Part shown: in pieces, positions 17,472-27,253 of the stretch | How the letters are laid out: the number at the start of each line of letters is the position of its first letter | How positions within the stretch are numbered: the stretch's first letter is position 1 | Assembly: GCF_003050965.1 (NCBI RefSeq) | Contig: NZ_QAOU01000002.1 | Span: 310,001-374,000 of the forward strand | From: Nitrosospira sp. Nsp2 | GTDB taxonomy: Bacteria; Pseudomonadota; Gammaproteobacteria; Burkholderiales; Nitrosomonadaceae | DNA: 64,000 bases | Direction: 5' to 3' | Program-made: the position numbers and the translations under genes | Notes under the pieces: model-generated | Database searches by the model: none | What the model saw: the letters and a program-made list of their open reading frames with translations, nothing else | What the model was told of the DNA's origin: nothing

Positions 17472-18118
17472 AAGTACTTGCTGATCTTTCGCAGATTGCG
17501 CAGTGTCCCCCATAACAGTATCTTATCGTTACACCTGAATTCGTACTGCTGTGGTGGCGGCCTCAACACCTGATCCTGATTCTTGATCAGCAAGCATTGA
17601 AGATCATTTTCCGCCAGATGCAGGGAATCCAGTTTCTGCCCGGCAAGCCGCTCTGAAGCTCGCACCTGCACCGCGAAATGGTCATCCCCAAAGCTGATGT
17701 AATCCATCACCTCGGGATAGACCATTCCCCGCGCCAGGCGCAGACCCATTTCATGCTCGGGGTGCACGATATGATCGGTGCCCAGTTTTTCCAGTATCTT
17801 ATGGTGGTTGGGATTGTGCGCTTTTGCCCAAACTTTTGGCTTCGGCATCCCTTTGACGATCAAAGTGGCAAGAATATTTGCCTCGATGTCTTCTCCAATT
17901 GCAATCACCACGCCATCGCACTCGTGAACGCCCAGGTCGCGTAACACCTTCTCATCCTGCGCGTCAGCGATGACGGCCTGAGTTATCTTCTCCGCGATAT
18001 TATTGACAAGATTGGGGTCAAGATCGATCCCTATGACATCGTGGCCCAGCCGTGAAAGCTCAAGCGCAACGGTTGATCCGAAAATACCGAGTCCGAGCAC
18101 TGCGTAGGTATTCTTCAT
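17468..18118 (-). CDS. ktrA: KtrA/TrkA-N RCK regulatory subunit
   Basis: A 216-residue cytoplasmic protein. Residues 4-125 form an RCK-N Rossmann domain with the nucleotide motif GLGIFGS and an acidic strand-2 end (GIDLDP), so it binds ADP/ATP or NAD(H). Residues about 145-216 form the RCK-C (TrkA-C) domain, where LAGQKLDSLHL and LLIKN are typical. Eight such chains form a ring that gates KtrB. The gene directly precedes ktrB with a 4-bp overlap and is preceded 85 bp upstream by the phytase-like gene on the same strand. Confidence 0.92.
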   Translation of the reverse strand: MKNTYAVLGLGIFGSTVALELSRLGHDVIGIDLDPNLVNNIAEKITQAVIADAQDEKVLRDLGVHECDGVVIAIGEDIEANILATLIVKGMPKPKVWAKAHNPNHHKILEKLGTDHIVHPEHEMGLRLARGMVYPEVMDYISFGDDHFAVQVRASERLAGQKLDSLHLAENDLQCLLIKNQDQVLRPPPQQYEFRCNDKILLWGTLRNLRKISKYL

Positions 18119-18203
18119 GAAATGTCCCGGTTATTTCAATGCGGGAATCAAGATTACAGGAAACCCTGCGACCAGCAGGGGAAAACTTCCCCCAACCGGC
18201 ATC

Positions 18204-19400
18204 TCACTCCGGACTGATCTCGAAAGCAATAAATTGGGTCAACTGGCTGCGGGAAAAATTATTATCGGCTACCAGGATGACGGTGCGCTTGCCATTGAAA
18301 ATCGGCCCCAGCGTGATACCTTCGATGTTACCCTGCGCCAGCGCGGAACCGTCGTCGTTTTTCAGTTCCGATAAATCCAGCAGCAATGTTTTCCGTACCG
18401 GCATAACGCTGAAGCCTGCAATTGTCGGCATTCCCGAAATATCGGTGGCGTTTCGCGCATCTGCATAATAAAGGTGGATAGTATAACCGGTCGAGTTGCT
18501 GCCGGGTAAGAGCGCATCGAGCGTGAAAGCGCGTTCAATCGTGATGAACTGTCGGTCTCCAATTGCAACGAAGTCTGTAAGACCATTGGTTGCGAATCCC
18601 ACGATCGAGGCCGGAATGAATGCAACCGGATCGACGTTGTAGACGTACTCAGCGCCCGACGCCCCGCTGGCGATGTCAAAGGACAGAATTCGTGAGCGCG
18701 AGCCTGTAACAATATTGGCGGGGGGCGCATCTTGAATCAAGCCATTTTCCGTGGCTGTATAGAGAATATTGCGGTCAATCGATAACGCAAGACTCTCGAA
18801 TGCCAGGTTACTGTAGACGCCGCGATCGCCAGGGAATATCCCCAGCCTCGAGCCGCGCGGATAATAGTAGTAGGGCACGCTGAAATCGCGGCTGTGGCTC
18901 CCATCCGGATTCATTTCACGCACTGCCGGGTTCCTGATGCGTACGATTCCCCGCTGGCCCTCGTCGCTCCAGTATATCTTGTTGCGCGCCCGGTCAAACC
19001 GCAGGCCTTCCGGATCGACCGTACCACTCTTGAAGGCGCTTCCGTCGGGTTGCTGGATCGTCGTTACGGAGTGAAACACCACCCCTTCCATGCCCGGCGC
19101 CACTGAGCGAGTGAATAGGGCCAGATCGAGGGAAAGCTGGTAAAACCGGGCGGTATTGATGTTGCTGCGGTCGTCGCTGACCGTAATATAACGGTCGCTG
19201 GCCGAGTCATAGTCAAGAGAGGACAAACCACCAATGGTGGTACCGTTGAAACGGGTTTTGTTGGGTACGAGTTGGTGGCCAATATAGTTCAGCCTGAAGC
19301 CACCGTGCTCATTCCCATTGCCTGGCTGGGCGGCAGCGCAGGCGGCCGCTATGGCGAGACTTGCCGCCAGGGCAATGGCGCTCAAAGGAATTCTTCTCAT
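18204..19400 (-). CDS. Esterase-like activity of phytase family protein
   Basis: A 398-residue secreted protein with an N-terminal signal peptide (MRRIPLSAIALAASLAIAAA, Ala-rich cleavage region). The mature protein matches the phytase-esterase-like beta-propeller family: GGLSSLDYDSASDRYITVSDDR near the N-terminus, DPEGLRFDRARNKIYWSDEG in the middle, FESLALSIDRNILYTATENG, and near the C-terminus GNIEGITLGPIFNGKRTVILVADNN. The repeated Asp/Glu-Gly-Leu pattern fits calcium-bound propeller blades. The substrate is unknown; a phosphoester hydrolase role in the periplasm is the usual guess. It precedes ktrAB on the same strand, but a shared function is not evident. Confidence 0.82.
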   Translation of the reverse strand: MRRIPLSAIALAASLAIAAACAAAQPGNGNEHGGFRLNYIGHQLVPNKTRFNGTTIGGLSSLDYDSASDRYITVSDDRSNINTARFYQLSLDLALFTRSVAPGMEGVVFHSVTTIQQPDGSAFKSGTVDPEGLRFDRARNKIYWSDEGQRGIVRIRNPAVREMNPDGSHSRDFSVPYYYYPRGSRLGIFPGDRGVYSNLAFESLALSIDRNILYTATENGLIQDAPPANIVTGSRSRILSFDIASGASGAEYVYNVDPVAFIPASIVGFATNGLTDFVAIGDRQFITIERAFTLDALLPGSNSTGYTIHLYYADARNATDISGMPTIAGFSVMPVRKTLLLDLSELKNDDGSALAQGNIEGITLGPIFNGKRTVILVADNNFSRSQLTQFIAFEISPE

Positions 19401-19652
19401 GAGGACGGGATTTTCAGTATTATTAAAACCGCGAATTATGCATGAGCACCGCGTCCGGCCATCCGCCCGAAGAATGAAACCATATCAGTTTTTTACTTCA
19501 CATTCCGTTAACGGGGCATGAGACTCGACCATGCCACACGCAATACGCATTTTCCACGAGAAATGATGAGCTGAATATATGCGGCAGTGTCTGGAATGGG
19601 CGGCGATATTGCAACACCGCGACAATTGTTCATTTAGTACAGGGAATTCAAC

Positions 19653-20510
19653 ATGACTCGCCCCCTCCGTTCAGGAAATTTCTTTCCGGCAGCCGCCATT
19701 TTTCTGCTGGCGATGGGGGTATCCAGTTGCGCGAATTTTACAGATGTAAAAACCTTCGCGACGCTTTCATTCAAGGCAACGGAACATGAAGCCCTGTCGC
19801 GAGACTATATTGCGGCGATGGACAGACGCAAGCAATACCAGCCACCTGAATACCACGCAGAACTGGAAGCACAAAAAACGCGCCGGGAAGCGCAGCAAGC
19901 AAGCCTGGATTTACTTCAGCAAACGATAGCCGATTACATGCAGGGGTTGGCTGGACTCACGACTGGCGAGATCAGAACGTACGATAAATCGCTGAAGGAC
20001 CTCAGCGCCAGTCTCAACAAGGCGACACTGCTTACCAGTGGCGAGAAAGAAGCGGTGGGCGCGCTATCGACCTTGCTCGCGCGGGCTGTCACCGCGACCT
20101 ATCGGCAGAATGAGATCAAGAACCTGATCCGGGACGGCAATGAGCCTCTGCAGGATATTATCAAGGCTACCCGCAAAATCGTAACGAAAGGTATCGGCGC
20201 CGATTTGCAGGTTGAATCTACGCTCGTCACAAGGTATTACGACAACTTCATGCTCGCGCCGGATAACCCTCCGGAACCTGTCGCGATGGCGCTGGCGCGA
20301 GAAGCCAGGGCGGATGCGCTCGGGCGCGTGGATGCACGGCTCAGAAGCGTCCAGGCGTACGACGACGTGCTGGAGAAGATCGCGCACGGGCACCGGTTTC
20401 TGCATGAGCATACGGGCATGATTGGTAATGACGAGCTGAGCAAGCAATTCAGCCCGTATATCGATGAACTTCGGTATGCTTACCGGCATTTCGTTGAGGT
20501 TGCGCGATAA
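19653..20510 (+). CDS. Helical lipoprotein of unknown function
   Basis: A 285-residue protein with a lipoprotein signal: hydrophobic AAAIFLLAMG followed by VSSC, placing the lipidated Cys at residue 26 with Ala-Asn after it. The rest is almost purely helical, with many Gln, Lys, Glu and Ala residues and probable coiled coils around 60-130 and 200-280. I know no named family. It is followed 14 bp later by a small helical gene, which suggests an operon, and about 550 bp further on by the exporter operon. A structural or adaptor role at a membrane is possible but unproved. Confidence 0.65.
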   Translation: MTRPLRSGNFFPAAAIFLLAMGVSSCANFTDVKTFATLSFKATEHEALSRDYIAAMDRRKQYQPPEYHAELEAQKTRREAQQASLDLLQQTIADYMQGLAGLTTGEIRTYDKSLKDLSASLNKATLLTSGEKEAVGALSTLLARAVTATYRQNEIKNLIRDGNEPLQDIIKATRKIVTKGIGADLQVESTLVTRYYDNFMLAPDNPPEPVAMALAREARADALGRVDARLRSVQAYDDVLEKIAHGHRFLHEHTGMIGNDELSKQFSPYIDELRYAYRHFVEVAR

Positions 20511-20524
20511 TACGGGAAAGCGCC

Positions 20525-20947
20525 ATGGATAAACTTACGCCGGATGATGCGTTCGAGTTAGGCAACCAGTTTCGGGATGCCGCAATTCTGCTGGGCGACT
20601 GGCGCATCAGGAATCGGTCCAGCCTGACGAAAGCCGAATGGGATGTGCTTGACGGCCGGGAGATTCGCCTGTTGAACATGGCGTCCAGCATATACACGAC
20701 GGCTGTCGGACTTGTCCTGATGGATAGCCAGACCGCGGTTGTCCATTTGCAGTGCAGCGTGAAAGCGGCAAAGTCGGCGGTGCAACATATCGCCACCCTC
20801 AAGCAGGCGCTTGATCTGGCGTCCGCGCTGATCCTCTTCGCCGCGGCGGTATCCTCCAGCAACGCGGCGGCTATTCCCGCTGCAATAGTAGCGGTGAATG
20901 ACGCCGCCACAGCCATTGTCGAGCGGCAGGGCGGTGAGGGGGCCTGA
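20525..20947 (+). CDS. Small helical protein of unknown function
   Basis: A 140-residue protein with GGGAAAG before the ATG. The first half is polar; the second half (about 95-135) has long Ala/Ile/Val-rich segments (ALILFAAAVSSSNAAAIPAAIVAV) that could form one or two membrane or buried helices. No signal peptide. It lies 14 bp behind the lipoprotein gene and probably works with it. No family recognised. Confidence 0.55.
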   Translation: MDKLTPDDAFELGNQFRDAAILLGDWRIRNRSSLTKAEWDVLDGREIRLLNMASSIYTTAVGLVLMDSQTAVVHLQCSVKAAKSAVQHIATLKQALDLASALILFAAAVSSSNAAAIPAAIVAVNDAATAIVERQGGEGA

Positions 20948-21065
20948 TCAGACAGACTTGCGCAAACAGCAGAGCTCGATAAAATCGCGTTCCGGGCTCA
21001 TAAAGCCGGAACCGAACGATCAGCGCATGGGAGCGCTGCAATAACGGGACTGCCCAATTTACCTT

Positions 21066-22103
21066 ATGGATGAACGACTCAAACGATTCGCACCGGCTGC
21101 TGTAGTGGTCGGCTTGGCCGTCCTGGCGCTGGGGGGGTGGTATTTCACCCGGCAGCCCGCCGATACCGCCACACTGGTACTCTTCGGTAACGTGGATATC
21201 CGCCAGGTTTCACTGGCGTTCAACGGCAGCGAACGGGTAGCCGAGATGCGCGTGCAGGAAGGCGACCGCGTCGAGGCCGGCCAGGTCATCGCGCGCCTGG
21301 ATACCCGCGCCCTGACCCTGCAAATCGCGGAGGCGGAAGCTCGCATCGCGGTGCAGGAGCAGGTTTTACTGCGGCTGAAGAACGGCACGCGTCCGGAGGA
21401 GGTGGCGCAGGCCAGGGCTGAGGTGCGTGCCGCGCAGGCCGAGACGGATCTTGCTGAACAGCATTGGACCCGCCTCCGGGAGATAACCGACAATTCTTCC
21501 GGGGCTGTCAGCGAGGAGGCTGTTGATAATGCGCGTTCCCGCCGGCGCGTAGCCCGCGCACAACTTGAAAACCGCAAAAAGGCCTTGCAACTGGCGCGGA
21601 TCGGTCCGCGCCGCGAGGACATTTCCCAGGCCCAGGCGCAGCTGAACGTGGCCCGGGCCGAACTGGCATTGTTCATTCATTACCTCAATCAGGCGGAATT
21701 GAAAGCTCCTATCAATGCCACGATCCGCTCGCGCCTGCTGGAACCAGGCGATATGGCCTCGCCGGAACGCCCGGTTTATGCGCTGGCGATTACAGACCCG
21801 AAATGGGTGCGCGCCTACATAACTGAAGTCGATCTGGGCCATATCAAGCCGGGAATGAGCGCTCGCGTGACCATCGACAGCCACCCCGACCGGCCCATCC
21901 AGGGACGCATAGGCTATATTTCCTCCGTAGCGGAGTTCACGCCTAAAACCGTCCAGACTGAAGAGTTGCGTACCAGCCTCGTATACGAAGTGCGCGTCTA
22001 TGTCGACGATGCCGATGATCGGCTGCGTTTAGGCATGCCGGCTACCGTGCATATTCCTCTGCAAGAGGACAAACAGCTGGACAAACAGCTCCCCAGGACG
22101 TAA
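21066..22103 (+). CDS. ybhG: HlyD-type membrane fusion protein (YbhG-like)
   Basis: A 345-residue periplasmic adaptor anchored by one N-terminal transmembrane helix (about residues 10-27). A lipoyl half-motif (MRVQEGDRVEAGQVIARLD) is followed by a long alpha-hairpin (about 80-200) with two related segments (TRPEEVAQARAEVRAAQAE and PRREDISQAQAQLNVARAE), then the second lipoyl half (AELKAPINATIRSRLLEPGDMA) and beta-barrel domains. It opens an operon of four genes matching E. coli ybhGFSR, an ABC-2 type exporter. The C-terminus contains a curious DKQLDKQL repeat. No clear SD is seen before the ATG. Confidence 0.85.
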   Translation: MDERLKRFAPAAVVVGLAVLALGGWYFTRQPADTATLVLFGNVDIRQVSLAFNGSERVAEMRVQEGDRVEAGQVIARLDTRALTLQIAEAEARIAVQEQVLLRLKNGTRPEEVAQARAEVRAAQAETDLAEQHWTRLREITDNSSGAVSEEAVDNARSRRRVARAQLENRKKALQLARIGPRREDISQAQAQLNVARAELALFIHYLNQAELKAPINATIRSRLLEPGDMASPERPVYALAITDPKWVRAYITEVDLGHIKPGMSARVTIDSHPDRPIQGRIGYISSVAEFTPKTVQTEELRTSLVYEVRVYVDDADDRLRLGMPATVHIPLQEDKQLDKQLPRT

Positions 22104-22105
22104 GG

Positions 22106-23899
22106 ATGAGCGAAACGGCGGCGCTGGCGGGAAGCGGACTTCACAAGCGCTTTCTGGTCAAGGAAACGGGACAGACTGTGCCCGCCGTCACCGATGTCTC
22201 TCTCGAAATACCCGCAGGGACGCTCACCGCTTTGGTTGGGCCGGACGGCGCGGGCAAAACGACGCTGCTGCGGATGATGGCGGGACTGATGAAGGCGGAC
22301 GAAGGCCGGCTTGAGGTTCTGGGTATCGATGTCGCCGCAGATCCGCAAGCGGTTCAGGACCGTATCAGCTATATGCCCCAGCGCTTCGGCCTGTATGAAG
22401 ACCTGAGCGTGCAGGAAAACCTCGATCTTTATGCGGATCTGCACGGCGTGACGCAGGAGGCTCGCAAGGAACGCTACCGCCGCCTGCTGCACATGACCAA
22501 TCTGGCGCGCTTTACTTCCCGCCCGGCGGGAAAACTGTCCGGTGGGATGAAGCAGAAGCTGGGCCTCGCCTGCACGCTCGTCCGCTCACCCGAACTGCTG
22601 CTGCTCGATGAGCCGACCGTCGGCGTGGACCCGCTATCCCGCGTCGAGCTGTGGGACATTATCCTCCAGATGATTCACGATGAACGCCTGACCGTGCTCG
22701 TCACTACCGCCTATCTCGATGAAGCCGAGCGCTGCGCCCGGGTGTTCGTGCTGCACGAGGGCAGGCTGCTGACCAGCGGCACCCCCGCGGATATTCAGGC
22801 TCAGGCGAACCACCTGTGCTTTATCGCCATCCCCCCGGCGGACCAGCCGCCGCGGATCCTGCAGGCACGCCTGCTGGATGAGGTGGAAAGTATTATAGAT
22901 GCGGTTCCCCAGGCTGGCGCCGTTCGTTTCATCCGTCGTGCCGATGCGGACAAGCAGCGGCTGGATGCCTTGCTGGACGGTATCGAGGTGTTCCCGGCAG
23001 AGGCACGTCTTGAGGACGGGTTCATGGTCCTGCTGCGAAAATGGCATGATGCGGAGGTGGAAACCATCGCGCCGGCGGATGCCGAAGCGGAGGATACCCA
23101 CCGTCCTGCAACAGGAATTGGGGATGAAATCGCAATTGAGGTGAAAGATCTTGTGCGCACCTTTGGCGAATTCGTCGCCGTGGATCATGTCTCGTTTTCG
23201 GTTCGCCGCGGCGAGATTTTTGGTTTGCTGGGACCAAATGGCGCCGGCAAAACCACCACCTTTCGCGTGCTGTGCGGTCTTTTGCCCGCGAGCAGCGGTT
23301 TCGTCCATGTCGCCGGGGTAGACCTGCGGCATGCGCGAGCCGTTGCGCGGCGCAATATCGGATACGTATCGCAGAAATTCTCTCTCTACGGCGACCTCTC
23401 GGTACGGGAAAACCTGGAGTTCTTCGGCAGCGCGTATGGCTTGCATGGCGCCCGCTTGCGTGACCGCATCCGCACCGTAGTTCAGCAATTCGACCTTGGC
23501 GGCAGGGAAAATTCGCCCAGCGGCCAACTGCCCGGTGGATTCAAGCAACGCCTCGCAATGGCCGTCGGTCTGTTGCACCAACCTGACATCCTGTTCCTTG
23601 ACGAACCTACCAGCGGCACCGATCCGCTGAAGCGGCGCGCGTTCTGGCGCCGTATTACGGCGCTGTCACAGGTGGGAACGACGATCGTCATCACCACCCA
23701 TTTCATGGAAGAAGCTGAGTATTGCGACCGCATCGTAATACAGGATGCAGGCAAACTGCTTGCGCTCGGCACCCCCCAGGAGGTGCGTCGGCAGGCAGGC
23801 GGGGAAGATAGCAAACTGAGCATGGAGCAGGCGTTCATCGGTATTGTTGCACGCGCGAGGCAGAGAGAGGATGCAACCCATGTGGAGACAGCAGGCTGA
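22106..23899 (+). CDS. ybhF: ABC transporter ATPase with two fused NBDs (YbhF-like)
   Basis: A 597-residue protein with two ATP-binding cassettes. NBD1: Walker A GPDGAGKTT (about residue 48), signature LSGGMKQKL, Walker B LLLLDEPTVGVD. NBD2 from about 345: Walker A GPNGAGKTT, signature PGGFKQRLA (Leu-Pro instead of Leu-Ser), Walker B ILFLDEPTSGTD. Both have the H-loop region (VTTAYLDEAE, with Tyr where His is usual in NBD1; ITTHFMEEAE in NBD2), so NBD1 may be catalytically weaker. The gene starts 2 bp after ybhG stops and its TGA overlaps the next ATG, so the operon is tightly coupled. It powers export through the two downstream permeases. Confidence 0.92.
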   Translation: MSETAALAGSGLHKRFLVKETGQTVPAVTDVSLEIPAGTLTALVGPDGAGKTTLLRMMAGLMKADEGRLEVLGIDVAADPQAVQDRISYMPQRFGLYEDLSVQENLDLYADLHGVTQEARKERYRRLLHMTNLARFTSRPAGKLSGGMKQKLGLACTLVRSPELLLLDEPTVGVDPLSRVELWDIILQMIHDERLTVLVTTAYLDEAERCARVFVLHEGRLLTSGTPADIQAQANHLCFIAIPPADQPPRILQARLLDEVESIIDAVPQAGAVRFIRRADADKQRLDALLDGIEVFPAEARLEDGFMVLLRKWHDAEVETIAPADAEAEDTHRPATGIGDEIAIEVKDLVRTFGEFVAVDHVSFSVRRGEIFGLLGPNGAGKTTTFRVLCGLLPASSGFVHVAGVDLRHARAVARRNIGYVSQKFSLYGDLSVRENLEFFGSAYGLHGARLRDRIRTVVQQFDLGGRENSPSGQLPGGFKQRLAMAVGLLHQPDILFLDEPTSGTDPLKRRAFWRRITALSQVGTTIVITTHFMEEAEYCDRIVIQDAGKLLALGTPQEVRRQAGGEDSKLSMEQAFIGIVARARQREDATHVETAG

Positions 23900-25083
23900 T
23901 GAGCAAAATAAGGACGCCTGTCCGGGAAGATGCGGACGGGGGTCGCCCCGAAGGATTTAGAGGATTTTGGAAACGCGTTCTCTCTTTAACCCGCAAGGAG
24001 ATTCGTCAACTCCTGCGTGACAAAAGCAATCTTGCTATTGGTATTGGGTTGCCCATCGCCCTCATCCTGATTTTTGGCTATGGACTGTCGCTCGATGTTA
24101 AGAACGCGCCTGTCGCAGTGGTGCTCGAAGACCCATCGCCCATGGCCGCTGACGTCGTCGCGGGGCTGGAGCTTTCCGCATACATATCACCTGTGGTGGT
24201 AAGCTCGATGCATGATGCCGAGCGCCTCATGCTGGCACGCAGGGTGGATGCCATCGTGCGGGTATCGAATGATTTTTCCCGCCGCCTGGCGGCGGGTGAT
24301 GCCCAGGTGCAACTGCTGGTGCATGGCTCCGAGGCCAGCCGCGCCCTGATCATACGCGGCTATGTAAGCAGCACCATCAGCCAATGGGCCCAACGCCTTG
24401 CCGACCGGAGAGGGCGCCCGGACAGTGTTTCTGCAGGATCTGTAACGCTGGTTGAACGGATGTGGTTCAACTCCGCGAACACGAGCACCTGGTACCTGGT
24501 GCCGGGGCTCATCGTGCTGCTCATGACCCTGGTCGGCGCTTTCCTCACCGCGATGGTAATGGCCCGGGAATGGGAACGCGGCACTCTGGAGGCATTATTC
24601 GTTTCGCCAGTGCGGCCAACCGAGATCCTGCTGGCCAAGATCATTCCGTATTTTCTGGTCGGAATGCTGGGATTGGGCATGTGCCTGGTCGCCGCACGCT
24701 TCCTGTTCCAGGTACCGATGTTCGGCTCGTTTCTGATCGTGCTGGGCAGCTCGATGCTCTATATGCTGGTGGCACTGGGCCTCGGACTGGTCATTTCCTC
24801 GTCGGTGAAAAACCAGTTCCTGGCCAGCCAGATAGCCCTGATTAGCAGCTTCATGCCTGCCTTGATGCTCTCCGGCTTCCTGTTCGACCTGCGCAACGTG
24901 CCAACTGTCATTTATCTGGTGGGTCAGCTTCTGCCCGCTACCTATTTCATGGAACTGATCAGGACCTTGTTTCTCGCCGGCAATGTGTGGCCGCTGATTC
25001 TAAAGAATAGCGCCATCCTGGCTGGCTACGCAGTGCTGCTGCTCGGGCTGGCGCGATTCGTCACGCGCAAGAGTCTGGACTAA
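23899..25083 (+). CDS. ybhS: ABC-2 type permease (YbhS-like)
   Basis: A 394-residue inner-membrane protein of the ABC-2 family: one N-terminal transmembrane helix (about 55-75), a large periplasmic domain (about 75-215), then five hydrophobic helices. The segment REWERGTLEALFVSPVRPTEILLAK is the conserved ABC-2 coupling motif, and an N-terminal LTRKEIRQLLRDKSNL is typical of YhhJ/YbhS proteins. Its ATG shares a base with the preceding stop (TGATG). It pairs with the next gene as the transmembrane half of the exporter; family members export drugs, and the substrate here is unknown. Confidence 0.9.
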   Translation: MSKIRTPVREDADGGRPEGFRGFWKRVLSLTRKEIRQLLRDKSNLAIGIGLPIALILIFGYGLSLDVKNAPVAVVLEDPSPMAADVVAGLELSAYISPVVVSSMHDAERLMLARRVDAIVRVSNDFSRRLAAGDAQVQLLVHGSEASRALIIRGYVSSTISQWAQRLADRRGRPDSVSAGSVTLVERMWFNSANTSTWYLVPGLIVLLMTLVGAFLTAMVMAREWERGTLEALFVSPVRPTEILLAKIIPYFLVGMLGLGMCLVAARFLFQVPMFGSFLIVLGSSMLYMLVALGLGLVISSSVKNQFLASQIALISSFMPALMLSGFLFDLRNVPTVIYLVGQLLPATYFMELIRTLFLAGNVWPLILKNSAILAGYAVLLLGLARFVTRKSLD

Positions 25084-25086
25084 CCC

Positions 25087-26196
25087 ATGCTCGACTTTCT
25101 GCGCCGCGTGGTCAGCCTGTGCCGGAAGGAATTACTGGCCATCCTGAAAGATCCCGCCAACCGGATAATTCTGGTGGTTCCCTCGCTGATGGAGAGCTTT
25201 CTGTTCGGTTACGCCGCCACCTACGACCTGAACAACGTGCCATACGCGTTACTTGATCAAAGCAGGGGCGCTGCCTCCGTTGAACTGGTCGCGCGTCTGG
25301 ATGGAACAGGCGTGTTCCGCCGGGTGGCGACCCTGGAAACACCAAACGAGATCGCGCGCGTCATCAATTCCGGAGAAGCGCTGATGGCGATCCAAATCGG
25401 CCCGCTCTTCGAGCGGCAGCTCAACGCAGGCGAACCCGCCCCGGTGCAACTGATCCTCGACGGGCGCAACTCCAACACCGCGGGCTCCGCCGCATTTTAT
25501 GTCGGCACGGTGATTGAGTCGTATAACGCGTCATTGCGCGAACAGAATCGGCCTCCGGTTACGGTCGAGGCGCGCGCCTGGTACAACCCCAACCTTGAAA
25601 CGCGCTGGAACCTGCTGCCGGGCCTTATCGCCTCGCTCAGCATGATACAGACCCTGATGCTCGCTGCACTGTCCGTCGCCCGCGAGCGCGAAAACGGCAC
25701 TTTTGACCAGTTGCTGGTAACGCCATTTTCACCTACAGAGATAATGATCGGCAAGGCCATCCCCATCATGCTCATTGGCTTGATGCAATCGACAATCGTC
25801 CTTATGGTGGCGCTGTTCTGGTTCGAGATACCGCTGGCGGGCTCGCTCGTGACGCTGTATACCGGGCTGGTCCTGTTTATAATTGCCAGCGTCGGCCTGG
25901 GGCTGTCCATCTCGGCGGTTTCCGCAAACATGCAGCAGGCCATGCTCTATACCTTCATGCTTATCATGCCTTTGATACTGCTGTCCGGACTGGCCACCCC
26001 CGTCCGCAACATGCCGCAATTTCTGCAGATTGCCACCCTGGTTAACCCGCTGCGATTCGCCATCGACCTGATGCAACGCGTCTATCTGGAAGGAGCCGGA
26101 CTGCTCATGGTTGTCTATGACCTGATCCCGCTGCTGATCATTTCAGCCATTACGCTGCCTCTGGCCGCCTGGCTGTTTCGAAACCGTCTTCTTTAA
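25087..26196 (+). CDS. ybhR: ABC-2 type permease (YbhR-like)
   Basis: A 369-residue paralogue of the previous permease, with the same plan: an N-terminal helix, a periplasmic domain and five C-terminal helices. The conserved segment RERENGTFDQLLVTPFSPTEIMIGK is present. It starts 3 bp after the ybhS stop and ends the operon. With YbhS it should form a heterodimeric channel fed by the YbhF ATPase and extended to the outer membrane by YbhG with a TolC-type protein; the only TolC-like gene in the window is the distant cusC. Confidence 0.9.
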   Translation: MLDFLRRVVSLCRKELLAILKDPANRIILVVPSLMESFLFGYAATYDLNNVPYALLDQSRGAASVELVARLDGTGVFRRVATLETPNEIARVINSGEALMAIQIGPLFERQLNAGEPAPVQLILDGRNSNTAGSAAFYVGTVIESYNASLREQNRPPVTVEARAWYNPNLETRWNLLPGLIASLSMIQTLMLAALSVARERENGTFDQLLVTPFSPTEIMIGKAIPIMLIGLMQSTIVLMVALFWFEIPLAGSLVTLYTGLVLFIIASVGLGLSISAVSANMQQAMLYTFMLIMPLILLSGLATPVRNMPQFLQIATLVNPLRFAIDLMQRVYLEGAGLLMVVYDLIPLLIISAITLPLAAWLFRNRLL

Positions 26197-26445
26197 GCAG
26201 CAAAGAAACAGGATGGGCCCCATGGAGGAGCCGCCAGCGCTGTCAGGAGATCGCTATAAACCTCCCTTCGGATGGTACGCCCTGATTGTTGACTATGAAA
26301 AGCATGTAAAAACCGGGCGGGGCAATATTCCCGTTTGCCGGGGAGCAGGTTGGTGTTTCGATATATCCTTGCCTTTTCCGTGCTGTAAACTATAAAGGTA
26401 TGAGAGCAGAAGCACGCGTGTGGTATCCCTTACCGGGAATCGGGC

Positions 26446-27183
26446 ATGGAAAAAATTCTTGAAATAACCAGTGTCAAGCTTTCAGTACTGGAAAGCTTTC
26501 CCCCAAAATTAAAGATCGATGCGTTCGGCACCGTGCCGACCGGCGGCTGGTCAAACCCCAAATTGATACCGCATATCCATATCCAGGCGCCTCCGGACGG
26601 TATTTACGGATTCGATTTCATCGCCGACCCCCCCGCCGGCGCCGCTACCCAGGTAATCTCCGTAATCGAGGTTTCAGACATATGGGAGAATTCTCCTGAG
26701 GGCGTCGAAGGGGTGCGTATACATGCTGCGAAAAATTCACAAACAGCACTGGTGGCTGGTGCCCGACAACCTCATCGCCAACCCAACCGGTTCACCCTCA
26801 CCGACAGCAGCAAGGGCACGCGCATCGTTTTTTTCCCCAGGGCGCTTACGCCGTTGGGTACGAGCGAATCTTCGACGGAAGCGCAGCTTGAATACCACGG
26901 TCTGGAAGGGCAATTTATCTTCCGAGGGGACGATATTACGCAGGAACAGACGGTGCTCGGGTCGGTCGTTTCAGTGGTGTTGAAACCCAACGCAGACGCC
27001 GGAGGGCTCGATTTCGCGCTGATTCTCCCGCCGGTCAATCTTGGGGGCGAGGCGCGGCAGGATTTCGACACGCTCGGAATCAGGATTCGTAGCCGCGGAC
27101 GGCTGATCAATCCGGCAGGCGCTGAACTGTCTTACGATGTCGTCCACTTGAAAGGCGTGGCGGAAGACATACCCGTGCTTTGA
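26446..27183 (+). CDS. Hypothetical protein
   Basis: A 245-residue protein without signal peptide or membrane segment. It alternates short beta strands with Gly/Pro/Asp turns; one notable block is PKLIPHIHIQAPPDGIYGFD near residue 40. No family recognised. It is the first of three same-strand genes ending with tyrosinase (70 bp then an overlap), so it may belong to that operon, but nothing in the sequence proves it. The SD before the ATG is weak (GGGAATCGGG). Confidence 0.55.
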   Translation: MEKILEITSVKLSVLESFPPKLKIDAFGTVPTGGWSNPKLIPHIHIQAPPDGIYGFDFIADPPAGAATQVISVIEVSDIWENSPEGVEGVRIHAAKNSQTALVAGARQPHRQPNRFTLTDSSKGTRIVFFPRALTPLGTSESSTEAQLEYHGLEGQFIFRGDDITQEQTVLGSVVSVVLKPNADAGGLDFALILPPVNLGGEARQDFDTLGIRIRSRGRLINPAGAELSYDVVHLKGVAEDIPVL

Positions 27184-27253
27184 GCAACCCGGCCACATGA
27201 AAATGGCTTAAGAGTCAATTTCGCTGTCTTGACGGGATCGTGGAGGAATCGTT

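Noticed and set aside
26213-26395. 60-codon + frame after ybhR
   Set aside because: No SD at proper spacing, no domain, short.
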